Notes: a model not told the origin generated them from the letters alone. A stretch of 64,000 bases of DNA from Candidatus Barnesiella excrementavium (GCA_019115485.1 DXDM01000006.1:1-64000), one strand, 5' to 3'; positions 34,842 through 44,177 are shown, numbered from the stretch's first letter. Numbers and translations are program-made.

Positions 34842-36513
34842 CCGACTCTTCACACAACGGCGTATCTTCTGGATATTTGCGGTCATCATGCTGGTGCCCA
34901 ACCTATTCCTGTGCTTTACCGAGCATCTGCCCGCTCTGTTCAAGATTTCGTATATACTCATACCGGGAGCCCTCTATCTGGTACTGCTCAACCTCTCGCG
35001 CAAACCGGGAATCACCTTCTGGGCTCTCCTGCCACTGCACTTTATCAGTGCGGCCCAACTGGTTTTGCTCTACCTCTTCGGCAACTCCATCATCGCCTCC
35101 GACATGTTCCTCAACATATTCACCACCAACAGCGGCGAAGCCTTCGAACTGCTCGACAAACTGGCTCCGGCAGTCGTAGGGGTATTCGTGCTCTACCTGC
35201 CGGCTCTGGCTCTGGCCGTCTACTCCATACGGCGGAGCGACACCCTCTCGCCACTCTTCCGAAAACGAATCTTCATGCTGGCCATGCTCCTGCTGGGGAG
35301 CGGTCTGCTGGTCTATACCCCGGCCCACCGCAAGGCTCCACACCGGGCTCGGCTCGACAACCTCTATCCCATCAACGCCTTCAACAACGCCCGGTTTGCC
35401 GTGCGCAGCTGGGAGGCAGCCAAAAACTACAACCGCACCTCGCGCGACTTTGACTACCACGCCTCATCGACCCGCGACTTCCGGCAACCCGAGGTCTATA
35501 TCTTCGTCATCGGCGAGACTGGCCGAGCCGGCAACTGGGGCCTCTATGGCTATGAACGTAACACCACACCCCGACTGAGTGCCCGACACGATGTGATTCA
35601 TTTCGACGACGTACTCACCCAAATCAACGCTACCCACAAGAGCGTACCCCTCATGCTCTCCCCGGCCGACGCCCTCGACTTCAACCAAATCTACCGGCAA
35701 AAAAGCCTCATCACCGCCTTCAAACAAGCGGGATTCCACACGGCGTTCATCTCCAACCAGCTGCACAACGGCTCGTTTACCGATTTCTTTGCCGACGAAG
35801 CCGATTGCACACTCTACCTCGTGGCGCCCAAAAACAAGCCCCACCTGCATGACGACGCTCTGTTGCCCGTAGTCGACTCGCTGCTCCACAGCGGAGCGAC
35901 CAAGCAGCTCATCGTGCTGCACACCTACGGTTCTCACTTCAACTACTGCGAGCGGTATCCGACCGACTGCCGGCTGTTCACGCCCGACCACATCAACGAG
36001 ATAGACCGTAAAAACCGACAGGCCATGATCAATGCCTACGACAACTCGATTGTGGCGACCGACCGGTTTCTCGACCAGGTTATCGAGCGGCTCGACCGCA
36101 CCGGCAAGACGGCGGCCATGCTCTACCTGTCGGACCACGGTGAGGACCTGCTCGACGACGACCGCAACCGATTCCTGCATGCCTCGCCCGTGCCTACCTA
36201 CTACCAGCTGCATGTGCCCTTTATCCTGTGGTTCTCGCCGCAATATGTCCGACAATTCCCCACCGAGGTACAACAGGCTCGCGAACGGCACACGACGCCC
36301 TTCGACTCGCGGGTAGTCTTCCACACGCTGCTGGCCATCGGCGGCATCGATACCGACTATCGCAACGACAGCCTCTCGCTCGTGAGCCAGTCGTTCCAAC
36401 TCGACAAACGCTACTATCTGGGAGAGCGCAATACCCCGATACCGGTACAGTATCTGCCTTTCGACGAGGAGGACTACCGGGCATTCGAACGTCGGGGAAT
36501 CTTACCCCGATAA
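34828..36513 (+). CDS. Phosphoethanolamine transferase (EptA/sulfatase-like)
   Basis: Inner-membrane enzyme that moves phosphoethanolamine from a phospholipid to lipid A or another glycan. The 561-residue protein has about five N-terminal membrane spans (residues 13-165) and a periplasmic alkaline-phosphatase-fold domain. Catalytic threonine T231 sits in VIGETGRAGNWGLYGYERNTTP, with E230 as metal ligand; TYGSHFNY and SDHGEDLLDDDRNRFLHA supply the other metal ligands. Such enzymes give polymyxin resistance in other bacteria; here the acceptor is not known. Overlaps the barrel protein gene upstream. Confidence 0.88.
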   Translation: MKHFNRLFTQRRIFWIFAVIMLVPNLFLCFTEHLPALFKISYILIPGALYLVLLNLSRKPGITFWALLPLHFISAAQLVLLYLFGNSIIASDMFLNIFTTNSGEAFELLDKLAPAVVGVFVLYLPALALAVYSIRRSDTLSPLFRKRIFMLAMLLLGSGLLVYTPAHRKAPHRARLDNLYPINAFNNARFAVRSWEAAKNYNRTSRDFDYHASSTRDFRQPEVYIFVIGETGRAGNWGLYGYERNTTPRLSARHDVIHFDDVLTQINATHKSVPLMLSPADALDFNQIYRQKSLITAFKQAGFHTAFISNQLHNGSFTDFFADEADCTLYLVAPKNKPHLHDDALLPVVDSLLHSGATKQLIVLHTYGSHFNYCERYPTDCRLFTPDHINEIDRKNRQAMINAYDNSIVATDRFLDQVIERLDRTGKTAAMLYLSDHGEDLLDDDRNRFLHASPVPTYYQLHVPFILWFSPQYVRQFPTEVQQARERHTTPFDSRVVFHTLLAIGGIDTDYRNDSLSLVSQSFQLDKRYYLGERNTPIPVQYLPFDEEDYRAFERRGILPR

Positions 36514-36536
36514 ATTGCTGGATATAGTCATCGACC

Positions 36537-36759
36537 AAGGCAATTCTGAAAACTATGCCCCATTTATCCTTGCGCTCGCCTTTCACTGTATTTACAGAAT
36601 ACAGGAGGCGGCTCGGCCAAGGCAATTCTGAAAACTACGCCCCATTTATCCTTGCACTCGCCTTTCACTGTATTTACAGAATACAGGAGGCGGCTCGGCC
36701 AAGGCAATTCTGAAAACTACGTTTTCATTTGCCTTTGCGCTCGCCTTTCACTATATTTG
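36537..36759 (+). repeat. 82-bp tandem promoter-repeat array (3 units) before the Dpm1-like gene
   Basis: Units begin at 36537, 36619 and 36701 (period exactly 82 bp), each starting AAGGCAATTCTGAAAACTA. The first two are nearly identical and carry the degraded -7 sequence TGTATTTA. The third has a full promoter: TTTG (36728-36731), a 20-bp spacer ending CTCGCCTTTCAC, and TATATTTG (36752-36759), 27 bp before the ATG. Between units is ACAGGAGGCGGCTCGGCC. No gene is seen in 36514-36786. Confidence 0.9.
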
Positions 36760-36786
36760 CTCCTGTAATATCCAAACAAGAATCAT

Positions 36787-37542
36787 ATGGACCCTATTGC
36801 ACCTTCGAGATCAGACTGTATCGTTCTCATTCCCACCTACAACGAGAAGGAAAATATTGCTGCAATTATCCATGCCGTATTCGAGTTGCCTCGTCCGTTT
36901 CATATCCTCATCATCGACGACAACTCACCCGACGGAACTGCCGACATCGTGCGCTCGCTGCAAAAACAGTTCCCCGGAGCACTCCACATGATTGAACGCC
37001 CCGGCAAACAGGGGTTGGGCACGGCCTATATCACCGGGTTCAAATGGGCTATCGCCCGCGGCTATGAATATATCTTCGAGATGGATGCCGACTTCTCCCA
37101 CAACCCGCAAGACCTGATGAACCTGCTGGCGGCCTGCAAAACCGGCGGCGCCGATGTGGCCATAGGCTCCCGCTACGTGACGGGGGTCAACGTGGTGAAC
37201 TGGCCCATGGGGCGGGTGATGATGTCCTATTTCGCCTCGAAATATGTGCGCTTCATCACCGGCATGAAGATTCACGATACGACGGCAGGCTTCGTATGCT
37301 ACCGTCGCCGGGTACTCGAAACCATCGGCCTCGACTCGATTCGGTTCAAGGGATACGCCTTCCAGATTGAGATGAAATTCACTGCCTACAAGTGCGGCTT
37401 TGTCATCAAGGAGGTGCCTATCATATTCATCAACCGGGTATTGGGCGAGAGCAAGATGAACAGCAGCATCTTCGGCGAAGCCGTATTCGGTGTCATCAAA
37501 CTGAAAATAGACAGTTGGTTCCGCAAATATCCCAAGCGGTAA
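36787..37542 (+). CDS. Polyprenol monophosphomannose synthase-like glycosyltransferase (GT2)
   Basis: Transfers a sugar, probably mannose from GDP-mannose, to polyprenyl phosphate on the cytoplasmic face. The 251-residue GT-A protein has LIPTYNEKENI, IDDNSPDGTADIV, and the metal site EMDADFSHNPQDL, then IGSRYVTGVNVVNWPMGR and GFVCYRRRVLE, all of Dpm1 type. It has no membrane span. pyrC follows after 40 bp and probably shares the repeat-array promoter. Confidence 0.88.
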   Translation: MDPIAPSRSDCIVLIPTYNEKENIAAIIHAVFELPRPFHILIIDDNSPDGTADIVRSLQKQFPGALHMIERPGKQGLGTAYITGFKWAIARGYEYIFEMDADFSHNPQDLMNLLAACKTGGADVAIGSRYVTGVNVVNWPMGRVMMSYFASKYVRFITGMKIHDTTAGFVCYRRRVLETIGLDSIRFKGYAFQIEMKFTAYKCGFVIKEVPIIFINRVLGESKMNSSIFGEAVFGVIKLKIDSWFRKYPKR

Positions 37543-37582
37543 CCCGTCGGGTATCGAGGAATCTCCATAATTACCAATCGAC

Positions 37583-38944
37583 ATGGGCAAAACGATTATC
37601 AAAAACGGAACAATCATAAACGACGGCGAACGATTTACGGGTTCGGTCGTCATCGACGGGGAGTGCATCGACAGCATCATTCGAGGCGAACTGCCCGAGC
37701 CGGTGGCCGGCACTGCCCAACGCATCATCGACGCTGCGGGCAAATGGGTGCTGCCCGGCGCCATCGACGACCAGGTGCATTTCCGCGAACCGGGACTCAC
37801 CCACAAGGCCGAAATCGCTACCGAGTCGGTAGCCGCGGTGGCCGGTGGGGTTACCTCGTTCATGGATATGCCCAACACCAAACCTCAGACGACTACACTC
37901 GAAGCCCTCGACTGGAAATATGAGCGGGCCGCCCAGGTATCACCGGCCAACTACTCGTTCTACATCGGTGCCACCAACGACAATTTCGAGGTGCTCAAAC
38001 AGGTCGATTTCTCACAGGTATGCGGCGTGAAAATCTTCATGGGCTCGTCGACCGGCAACATGCTTGTCGACAACGAAAAGACACTGCGCCGTATCTTTGC
38101 CGAGATTCCCGCCCTCATCGCCGTGCATTGCGAAGAGGAGCATATCATACAGGCCAACCGAAAATACTATACCGAGCGGTTCGGCGAGGAGTTGCCCATC
38201 TTCTTCCACCCCCTTATCCGCAGCGCCGAAGCCTGCTATGCCTCGTCGTCACGGGCAGCCGAACTGGCCTCGCAATACGGCACCCGGCTGCACCTGCTGC
38301 ACCTCTCGACGGCTCGTGAGATGTCGCTGCTCGATGCGGCGCCACTCGCTCAGAAACGCATCACCGGCGAGGTGTGTGTGCACCACCTCTGGTTCGACGA
38401 CAACGACTACGCCCAATATGGCAACCGCATCAAGTGGAATCCTGCCATCAAGACCTGCGGCGACCGCAAAGCCCTGCTCGAAGCGCTGCGCAACGACCGC
38501 CTCGATGTGGTAGCGACCGACCACGCCCCACACCTGTGGAGCGAGAAACAGGGCTCGTGCCTCCAAGCGGCCTCGGGCGGTCCCCTGGTACAGCACTCCC
38601 TGCAAGTGATGCTCGAACTGTCGCAACGGGGCGAGTTCCCGCTCGAACGAGTTGTCGAGAAGATGTGCCATGCCCCGGCCCAACTCTACCGCATAGAGCA
38701 CCGAGGCTATCTGCGCCCCGGCTACTATGCCGATATTGTGGTGGTCGACCCCCACAAGCCCTACACCGTCACCCGCGACAACATCTTGTCTAAATGCGGG
38801 TGGTCGCCCTTCGAGGGGCACACCTTCCCCGCTTCAATCGAGCGCACCTTTGTCAACGGCAACGAGGTATTTGCCGAGGGTCGGCTCCTGAACCGCACCC
38901 CGGGCAAACGGCTCACCTTCCACCCGGCAACGGCCGAAGGCTAA
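37583..38944 (+). CDS. pyrC: Dihydroorotase
   Basis: Closes carbamoyl aspartate to dihydroorotate in pyrimidine synthesis. The 453-residue protein is of the class I (amidohydrolase) type. Metal ligands lie in [17 protein letters not shown], the carboxylated lysine region is [13 protein letters not shown], histidines are in AVHCEEEH and LHLLHLSTA, and the last aspartate is in VVATDHAPH. Allantoinase is the close alternative, but no allantoin genes are nearby. A terminator follows at 38992. Confidence 0.92.
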   Translation: MGKTIIKNGTIINDGERFTGSVVIDGECIDSIIRGELPEPVAGTAQRIIDAAGKWVLPGAIDDQVHFREPGLTHKAEIATESVAAVAGGVTSFMDMPNTKPQTTTLEALDWKYERAAQVSPANYSFYIGATNDNFEVLKQVDFSQVCGVKIFMGSSTGNMLVDNEKTLRRIFAEIPALIAVHCEEEHIIQANRKYYTERFGEELPIFFHPLIRSAEACYASSSRAAELASQYGTRLHLLHLSTAREMSLLDAAPLAQKRITGEVCVHHLWFDDNDYAQYGNRIKWNPAIKTCGDRKALLEALRNDRLDVVATDHAPHLWSEKQGSCLQAASGGPLVQHSLQVMLELSQRGEFPLERVVEKMCHAPAQLYRIEHRGYLRPGYYADIVVVDPHKPYTVTRDNILSKCGWSPFEGHTFPASIERTFVNGNEVFAEGRLLNRTPGKRLTFHPATAEG

Positions 38945-38991
38945 ATCGGCCGGCCGCCTATTCAAGGGCTCCTCTTAAATTTTTATAAAAA

Positions 38992-39027
38992 CCCCGTTGT
39001 AACATTTTGGTAACGACGGGGCTTTTT
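38992..39027 (+). terminator. Terminator after pyrC
   Basis: Stem CCCCGTTGTAAC (38992-39003) with GTAACGACGGGG (39010-39021), nearly perfect, then CTTTTTC. Confidence 0.85.
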
Positions 39028-39047
39028 CTTTTCTCAACGAGTTTTTA

Positions 39048-39055
39048 TACCTTTA
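39048..39055 (+). promoter_or_regulatory. Alkaline phosphatase gene promoter, -7 element
   Basis: TACCTTTA, 7 of 8 to TAnnTTTG, 26 bp before the ATG at 39082. Confidence 0.45.
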
Positions 39056-39081
39056 TCCCCGAAACAAACAGATAAACAGCT

Positions 39082-40482
39082 ATGAAAAGGAACGCACAAA
39101 AATGGGTTTTAACTCTGGTTATCCTACTCATCTCCACCACCTTATTATCGGCCAAGACACCCAAATACATCTTCTACTGTATCGGCGACGGCATGAGCTT
39201 CGCCCACGTCATGGCTACCCAACTCTACTACGAACACGGCAACAACCCCAACGGCAAGGAGTCGCTCGCCATTCTCGACTTCCCGGTGCGGTCGGCCATC
39301 AGAACCTACGCCAACAACAGCCTCATCACCTGCTCGGCCGCTGCGGGTACGGCTCTGGCTACCGGCCATAAGACCAACATCGACTTCGTGGGCATCGACC
39401 CCGAGAGGAAACCGCTCACCTCGATTGCCAAACAGCTGCGCGACAAGGGTTATGCCATCGGTATCGTGACCAGCGGACAAATCGACGATGCCACTCCGGC
39501 CGCCTTCTATGCTTCGCAAATGCGCAAAGATGCCTATCTCATCGGACGTGACGGCGCCGACAGCCAGTTCGATTATCTGGCGGGCAGTGCCCTGAAACAG
39601 CCTTACGGCAAGGACCAGAAGCAACCTTCGCTCTACGACTACTACCGTCAAAAGGGCTACAAGATATGCCGGGGTATCGACGGCTTCGATGCCCGGGCCG
39701 ACAAGATTCTCCTGCTCGATGCCGACACGACGCTGCGTTCGTGGCTGCCCTACGTCATCGAACGGGACCCCGAAGCCATGGGTTTGGAATTTATGGTCAA
39801 GGCTGGTATCGACAAACTCAGCCGGGAGAAGGGAAAGAAGGGCTTCTTCATGATGATCGAGGGGGCCAGCATCGACCACGCCTCGCACCCCTGCGACATT
39901 GCCACCGCCGTGAAAGAGGGTGCCGAGTTTGACCGCTGCGTCAAACTGGCCTACGAATTCTATCGGCAACACCCCGACGAGACCCTCATCATCGTGACGG
40001 CCGACCACGAAACCGGCGGACTCACTCTGGGCGAAACCGGCATGAAGCCTTTCCACTGGGAGTATGTCAATTACCAGAAGATGTCCAAAGAGTCGCTCTC
40101 GAATCTGTTCCAACACCTGAGAAAGACGGGTGGAATCGACACTTGGGAAAAGACCCGGAAAATCCTGGCCGAGAATACCGGACTGTGGGACAAGATTCCC
40201 GTGAATGCCGGCGAAGAGGCGAAACTCATGCAGTGCTACTACGAGACCATTGTCAAGAAAAACTCCGAACAGGAGATTACGCTATACTCGCGCAACGAGC
40301 CGCTCGTAGCCGAGGCTATCGCCCTGCTGGCGCGCAAAATAGGTGTAGGGTGGACCACCTTCTCGCACACCGGCAGCTTTGTTCCCCTCTATGTCATCGG
40401 CTGCCAGGCCCAGCAATTCGGCAGTTTGAACGACAACACCGAGATACCCAACACGATACGTAAAATCATGAAGATAAAATAA
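39082..40482 (+). CDS. Alkaline phosphatase family protein
   Basis: Periplasmic phosphomonoesterase. The 466-residue protein has a signal peptide ending LLSA. The metal aspartate is D36 in CIGDGMSFAH, and the nucleophile is S85 in LITCSAAAGTALATGHKTNID. Ligands are also in MIEGASIDHASH and TADHETGG. The residue before the nucleophile is Cys84, where E. coli PhoA has Asp101; the rest of the active site looks complete. Monocistronic, between the pyrC terminator and its own. Confidence 0.92.
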   Translation: MKRNAQKWVLTLVILLISTTLLSAKTPKYIFYCIGDGMSFAHVMATQLYYEHGNNPNGKESLAILDFPVRSAIRTYANNSLITCSAAAGTALATGHKTNIDFVGIDPERKPLTSIAKQLRDKGYAIGIVTSGQIDDATPAAFYASQMRKDAYLIGRDGADSQFDYLAGSALKQPYGKDQKQPSLYDYYRQKGYKICRGIDGFDARADKILLLDADTTLRSWLPYVIERDPEAMGLEFMVKAGIDKLSREKGKKGFFMMIEGASIDHASHPCDIATAVKEGAEFDRCVKLAYEFYRQHPDETLIIVTADHETGGLTLGETGMKPFHWEYVNYQKMSKESLSNLFQHLRKTGGIDTWEKTRKILAENTGLWDKIPVNAGEEAKLMQCYYETIVKKNSEQEITLYSRNEPLVAEAIALLARKIGVGWTTFSHTGSFVPLYVIGCQAQQFGSLNDNTEIPNTIRKIMKIK

Positions 40483-40517
40483 CTATCCCCCCTTTTCTCC
40501 ACATGGGACAATAAACA

Positions 40518-40552
40518 ACGAGGGCGGCTCCCGTCAGGAGAGTCGCCCTCGT
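40518..40552 (+). terminator. Terminator after the alkaline phosphatase gene
   Basis: Outer stem ACGAGGGCG/CGCCCTCGT (40518-40526 with 40544-40552) plus an inner stem, then TCTTAT. Confidence 0.7.
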
Positions 40553-40634
40553 CTTATACGTACAATCCGCGATAGAATCCCCGACCCTCTCTTTCCTCCT
40601 TTCGGGGGAGAGACCGGCCGCACATCATCGGGAT

Positions 40635-40666
40635 AAAAAAAGAGCTAACCCTCACCGAGGGATAGC
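40635..40666 (-). terminator. Terminator of the small lipoprotein gene
   Basis: On the minus strand GCTATCCCTC/GAGGGTTAGC (40666-40657 with 40653-40644; one mismatch), then CTCTTTTTTT. A second hairpin (40518-40552) faces from the other side, so 40483-40694 holds only terminators. Confidence 0.8.
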
Positions 40667-40694
40667 CCCAATTCTTTCTCAGTTCTTGCTGGAA

Positions 40695-40895
40695 TTATTC
40701 AGCAACAACAGCAGCAGCTTCTACAGTAGTATCAGCAGCAGCAGAGTCAACAGCAGCAGAATCAACTGTTTCAACAGCAACTTCTTCTACAACAGCAACG
40801 CTATCAACAGCTTCAGTAGACTCAGCGGCTTTATTACCACAAGAAGCGAAAGACATTGCAAAAGCAACAGCGAAGAACAAAACTAACTTTTTCAT
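40695..40895 (-). CDS. Small Ala/Val/Glu/Asp-rich lipoprotein
   Basis: Function unknown. The 66-residue precursor MKKLVLFFAVAFAMSFASC has a clear lipobox with the lipidated cysteine at residue 19. The mature part is an acidic low-complexity stretch of Val, Ala, Glu, Asp and Ser with no Lys or Arg after NK, made of repeats such as VDSAAVDSAAAD. It has its own promoter (40945-40952) and terminator, so it is a real gene and may be well expressed. ATG 40895 is preferred to an upstream TTG at 40904. I recall similar small proteins in Bacteroidales. Confidence 0.8.
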   Translation of the reverse strand: MKKLVLFFAVAFAMSFASCGNKAAESTEAVDSVAVVEEVAVETVDSAAVDSAAADTTVEAAAVVAE

Positions 40896-40944
40896 TTCCT
40901 TCAAATTAAAGATAAAACAATATTTTTTTGCTTCAAAAACGCTA

Positions 40945-40952
40945 CAAAGGTA
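40945..40952 (-). promoter_or_regulatory. Small lipoprotein gene promoter, -7 element
   Basis: On the minus strand TACCTTTG, exact to TAnnTTTG, 49 bp before the ATG. Confidence 0.65.
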
Positions 40953-41038
40953 TACATTCTTTTTATATGTTGTACTCCTAATCTTATTTTTTTTTCAGAA
41001 TATTTTGTTTTTTCTGTGAAAAATCGCCTCAAAAAAGC

Positions 41039-42700
41039 TCAATTATCATATAAATAGCGCTTTATGCTGCGCTTCGGAGTCTTCTCAAATTCGTTCGGAT
41101 AGAGTTGGATACGGGTAATCTGCTCGTAAGGAGCCAACATTTTGTTGAGATTGCCCCGAACTTCCTCCATCGCCATGGGCAAATCGTGGTTGGAAACGCC
41201 ATAGCTGTCCATTGCATCATAGTCGGGACAGACGAGAGCCACCAGTTTCCCGTCGCGCTCGACCACCAGACTCTCCATCACGAAGGGCATGTTGTTCAAT
41301 TTGGCCTCAATCTCCTCGGGGTAGATGTTCTGCCCGTTCGAGGTGAGAATCATCGTCTTGCTGCGCCCCTTGATGTAGATGGTGCCGTCGGGGGTCATGG
41401 TTCCCATGTCGCCGGTGTGCAGCCACCCGTCTTCATCGAGCACGGCTTTGGTAGCCTCCTCGTTCTTGTAATAACCCTTCATCACATGCTCGCCCCGCAC
41501 GCAGATTTCGCCGGGGATATTCTCCGGGTCGAGCGAATCGATTTTGGTCTCGACATAGCCGAACAGCGTGCGGCCGGCCGATCCGGGACGAAACTCGCGA
41601 TGCGACGTGTAGCTCACCAGCGGGGCACACTCGGTCATGCCATAGCCCACGGTAAAGGGAAACTTGATTTTGTGCAGGAACTGCTCCACCTCGCGGTTGA
41701 TGGGGGCACCGCCCACGATTACCTCTTCGAAACGGCCTCCGAAGGCATCGATCAGTTTCTTTCTCACCTGCCCGTAGATGCGGTTGTCGAGAATGGGTAT
41801 GTTCAACGCCCAGCGCATGGGAGTCTTGTTGAGCAGCGGCTGTATCTGCTTCTTGTATATCTTTTCGAGGATAAGCGGCACGCAGATAATCAGGTTGGGA
41901 CGCACCTCCTCCAACGCCTTCAACAGAATTTTGGGCGAAGGAATTTTTCCCAGAAGGGTGATGTGCGTACCCACGGCCAAGGGGGTCAGCAGGTCGAAGG
42001 CGCAACCATAGGCGTGAGCCAGCGGCAGGAACGAGATGCACTTACTCCCCTTGTAATGCAGGTGTGAGCGGACACCGAACATCACATTCCCGGCCAGATT
42101 GTTGCCCGTGAGCATGACGCCCTTGCTGAATCCGGTAGTTCCCGAGGTATAGTTAATGAGCACCACCTTGTCGTTGTCGAGGTCGGCATAGCGAATGTCG
42201 TCGCGGCTGAACCCGTTCGGATAGGTATTCTTGAAGCGGCGCTTCATGTCGCGCAGGCACTTGGCAATCTCCTCGCCGTCGCGTTGCACGAGGCAGGAGA
42301 AGTCTTGCAGCGAAATGGCGGCGCGCACCTCGGGCAGCTTCTCCATCTCGATATTCTCCCAGATGTTCTCACCCACGAAGAGCAATACCGAGTCGGAGTG
42401 GTTGATGATGTGGTGTATGTCGTGCGGATTGAACTCCTGCAAGATAGGTACGAGAATCGCACCATACGACACCGTGGCCATAAAGGCGATACACCAGTTG
42501 GGGGTATTCTTCCCCACGAGGGCAATCTTGTCGCCTCGCCTGATTTGACAATGGCGGAAGAGGATATGCAATTTGGCTATCTCGCGTGCCACGTCCTGAT
42601 AGGTATAGGTGCGCTGCTCGTTATAGTCGGTCAACGCCGGCAAGTCCCAGTTTTCACGAAAACTCGACTCGTATATTTTAATGAAATTTTCAGAAATCAT
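41039..42700 (-). CDS. AMP-dependent synthetase, probable long-chain acyl-CoA ligase
   Basis: Activates a carboxylic acid via acyl-AMP, probably a fatty acid to CoA. The 553-residue protein has the AMP-binding P-loop NYTSGTTGFSKGVMLTG near residue 181, VGYGMTECAPLV, the aspartate in LHTGDMG, and a C-terminal domain with IKGRSKTMILTSNGQNIYPEEIE. The acid and acceptor cannot be fixed from sequence; a carrier protein is also possible. Divergent from mtaB. Confidence 0.88.
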   Translation of the reverse strand: MISENFIKIYESSFRENWDLPALTDYNEQRTYTYQDVAREIAKLHILFRHCQIRRGDKIALVGKNTPNWCIAFMATVSYGAILVPILQEFNPHDIHHIINHSDSVLLFVGENIWENIEMEKLPEVRAAISLQDFSCLVQRDGEEIAKCLRDMKRRFKNTYPNGFSRDDIRYADLDNDKVVLINYTSGTTGFSKGVMLTGNNLAGNVMFGVRSHLHYKGSKCISFLPLAHAYGCAFDLLTPLAVGTHITLLGKIPSPKILLKALEEVRPNLIICVPLILEKIYKKQIQPLLNKTPMRWALNIPILDNRIYGQVRKKLIDAFGGRFEEVIVGGAPINREVEQFLHKIKFPFTVGYGMTECAPLVSYTSHREFRPGSAGRTLFGYVETKIDSLDPENIPGEICVRGEHVMKGYYKNEEATKAVLDEDGWLHTGDMGTMTPDGTIYIKGRSKTMILTSNGQNIYPEEIEAKLNNMPFVMESLVVERDGKLVALVCPDYDAMDSYGVSNHDLPMAMEEVRGNLNKMLAPYEQITRIQLYPNEFEKTPKRSIKRYLYDN

Positions 42701-42725
42701 ACTCCCAATCTAACTAGTTTGGTAG

Positions 42726-42733
42726 CAAATATA
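42726..42733 (-). promoter_or_regulatory. Acyl-CoA ligase gene promoter, -7 element
   Basis: On the minus strand TATATTTG, exact to TAnnTTTG, 25 bp before the ATG at 42700. Confidence 0.65.
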
Positions 42734-42809
42734 CGACTTTGTTTGTAAAATCATACATTCTTACACAACTATTCAAAAGAGAGGGGGTCACATTTTTAAA
42801 CGAAATGCG

Positions 42810-42817
42810 TAACTTTG
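42810..42817 (+). promoter_or_regulatory. mtaB promoter, -7 element
   Basis: TAACTTTG, exact to TAnnTTTG, 33 bp before the ATG at 42851. The in-frame TTG at 42815 overlaps it and is rejected as the start. Confidence 0.6.
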
Positions 42818-42850
42818 TCGCCTATATTGGCTTTTGAAACCACCTGTCGT

Positions 42851-44167
42851 ATGATTGATGTAAACACATTTCAAGATAAAACCGCGGCCTACTACACCCT
42901 GGGTTGCAAACTCAATTTTGCCGAGACCTCTACCATCGGGAAGATGCTCGAAGCACACGGCATTCGCAAGGCGCGCCCGGGCGAGAAGGCCGATGTTTGT
43001 GTCATCAACACCTGCTCGGTAACCGAGCTGGCCGACAAGAAGTGCCGGCAGACCATTCGCCGGATTGCCCGGCAGCACCCGCAGGCCTTTATCGTCGTGA
43101 CCGGCTGCTATGCCCAGCTCAAACCCGATGAGATTGCCCACATCCCCGACGTGGACCTGGTGCTGGGTGCCGAACAGAAACTCGACATCTTGCAATACCT
43201 GGGCGACCTGCACAAGCAGGAGTCGGGCCATGTGGTCACCACCCCCACCCGCGACATTCGCAAGTTCTCGCCCTCCTGTTCGCGGGGCGACCGCACCCGC
43301 TACTTCTTGAAGGTGCAGGACGGGTGCGACTACTTCTGTACCTACTGCACCATACCCTTTGCCCGGGGCCGCAGCCGCAGTGGCACCATCGAGCAACTCA
43401 CCGCCCAGGCCCGCGAGGTGGCGGCCGCCGGGGGTAAGGAGATTGTCATCACGGGGGTGAACATCGGCGACTTCGGCAAACAGACGGGCGAGACCTTCCT
43501 CGACCTCATCAAGTCGCTCGACCGGGTCGAAGGCATCGCCCACTACCGCATCTCCTCGATAGAGCCCAACCTGCTCACCGACGAGATTATCGCCTTCGTC
43601 GCCGCCTCGAAACGCTTTGCCCCCCACTTCCACATACCGTTGCAGTCGGGGAGCGACACGGTGCTGAAACTGATGCACCGCCACTACGACACCGCCCTGT
43701 TCGCCCACAAAATCGAGACGATTCGCCGCCTGCTGCCCGACGCCTTTATCGGGGTCGATCTCATCACCGGGGTACGGGGCGAGACCGAAGAGCTGTTCGA
43801 GGAGAGCCGCCACTTTGTCGAGGGGCTCGACATCTCGCAGCTGCACGTCTTCACCTACTCCGAGCGGCCCGGCACGCAGGCGTTGAAAATCGAACCGGTC
43901 GTGCCCATTCCCGAGCGGCACGAGCGCTGCCGCCGCATGCTCGAAATATCGGAACGGAAACTGCACGACTTCTACACCCGATTCCAGGGGTCGACACGCC
44001 CCGTGCTGTTCGAGCAACCGCGCAAGGGGGCACCCATGCACGGCTTTACCGACAACTACATACGGGTGGAGATGCCCTACCGCAAGGAGTGGGTCAACAC
44101 CTGCCGGCCGGTGCAGCTGGGCGATTTCAACGCGGCAGGCGATGCGCTCACAGCCACCGAAATATAA
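42851..44167 (+). CDS. mtaB: tRNA (t6A37-C2)-methylthiotransferase MtaB
   Basis: Radical-SAM enzyme that adds a methylthio group to t6A37 of ANN-decoding tRNAs. In 438 residues: an N-terminal MTTase domain with cluster cysteines C19, C55 and C86, then the radical-SAM CxxxCxxC C159, C163 and C166 in DGCDYFCTYCTIPFARG, then a C-terminal TRAM-like region. LGCKLNFAET at the N-terminus separates it from MiaB and RimO. The acyltransferase gene follows 10 bp after the stop. Confidence 0.93.
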   Translation: MIDVNTFQDKTAAYYTLGCKLNFAETSTIGKMLEAHGIRKARPGEKADVCVINTCSVTELADKKCRQTIRRIARQHPQAFIVVTGCYAQLKPDEIAHIPDVDLVLGAEQKLDILQYLGDLHKQESGHVVTTPTRDIRKFSPSCSRGDRTRYFLKVQDGCDYFCTYCTIPFARGRSRSGTIEQLTAQAREVAAAGGKEIVITGVNIGDFGKQTGETFLDLIKSLDRVEGIAHYRISSIEPNLLTDEIIAFVAASKRFAPHFHIPLQSGSDTVLKLMHRHYDTALFAHKIETIRRLLPDAFIGVDLITGVRGETEELFEESRHFVEGLDISQLHVFTYSERPGTQALKIEPVVPIPERHERCRRMLEISERKLHDFYTRFQGSTRPVLFEQPRKGAPMHGFTDNYIRVEMPYRKEWVNTCRPVQLGDFNAAGDALTATEI

Positions 44168-44177
44168 CTTGCATGAC

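Noticed and set aside
36537-36759. CRISPR array
   Set aside because: Units are 82 bp and contiguous with no variable spacers, and no cas genes are near.
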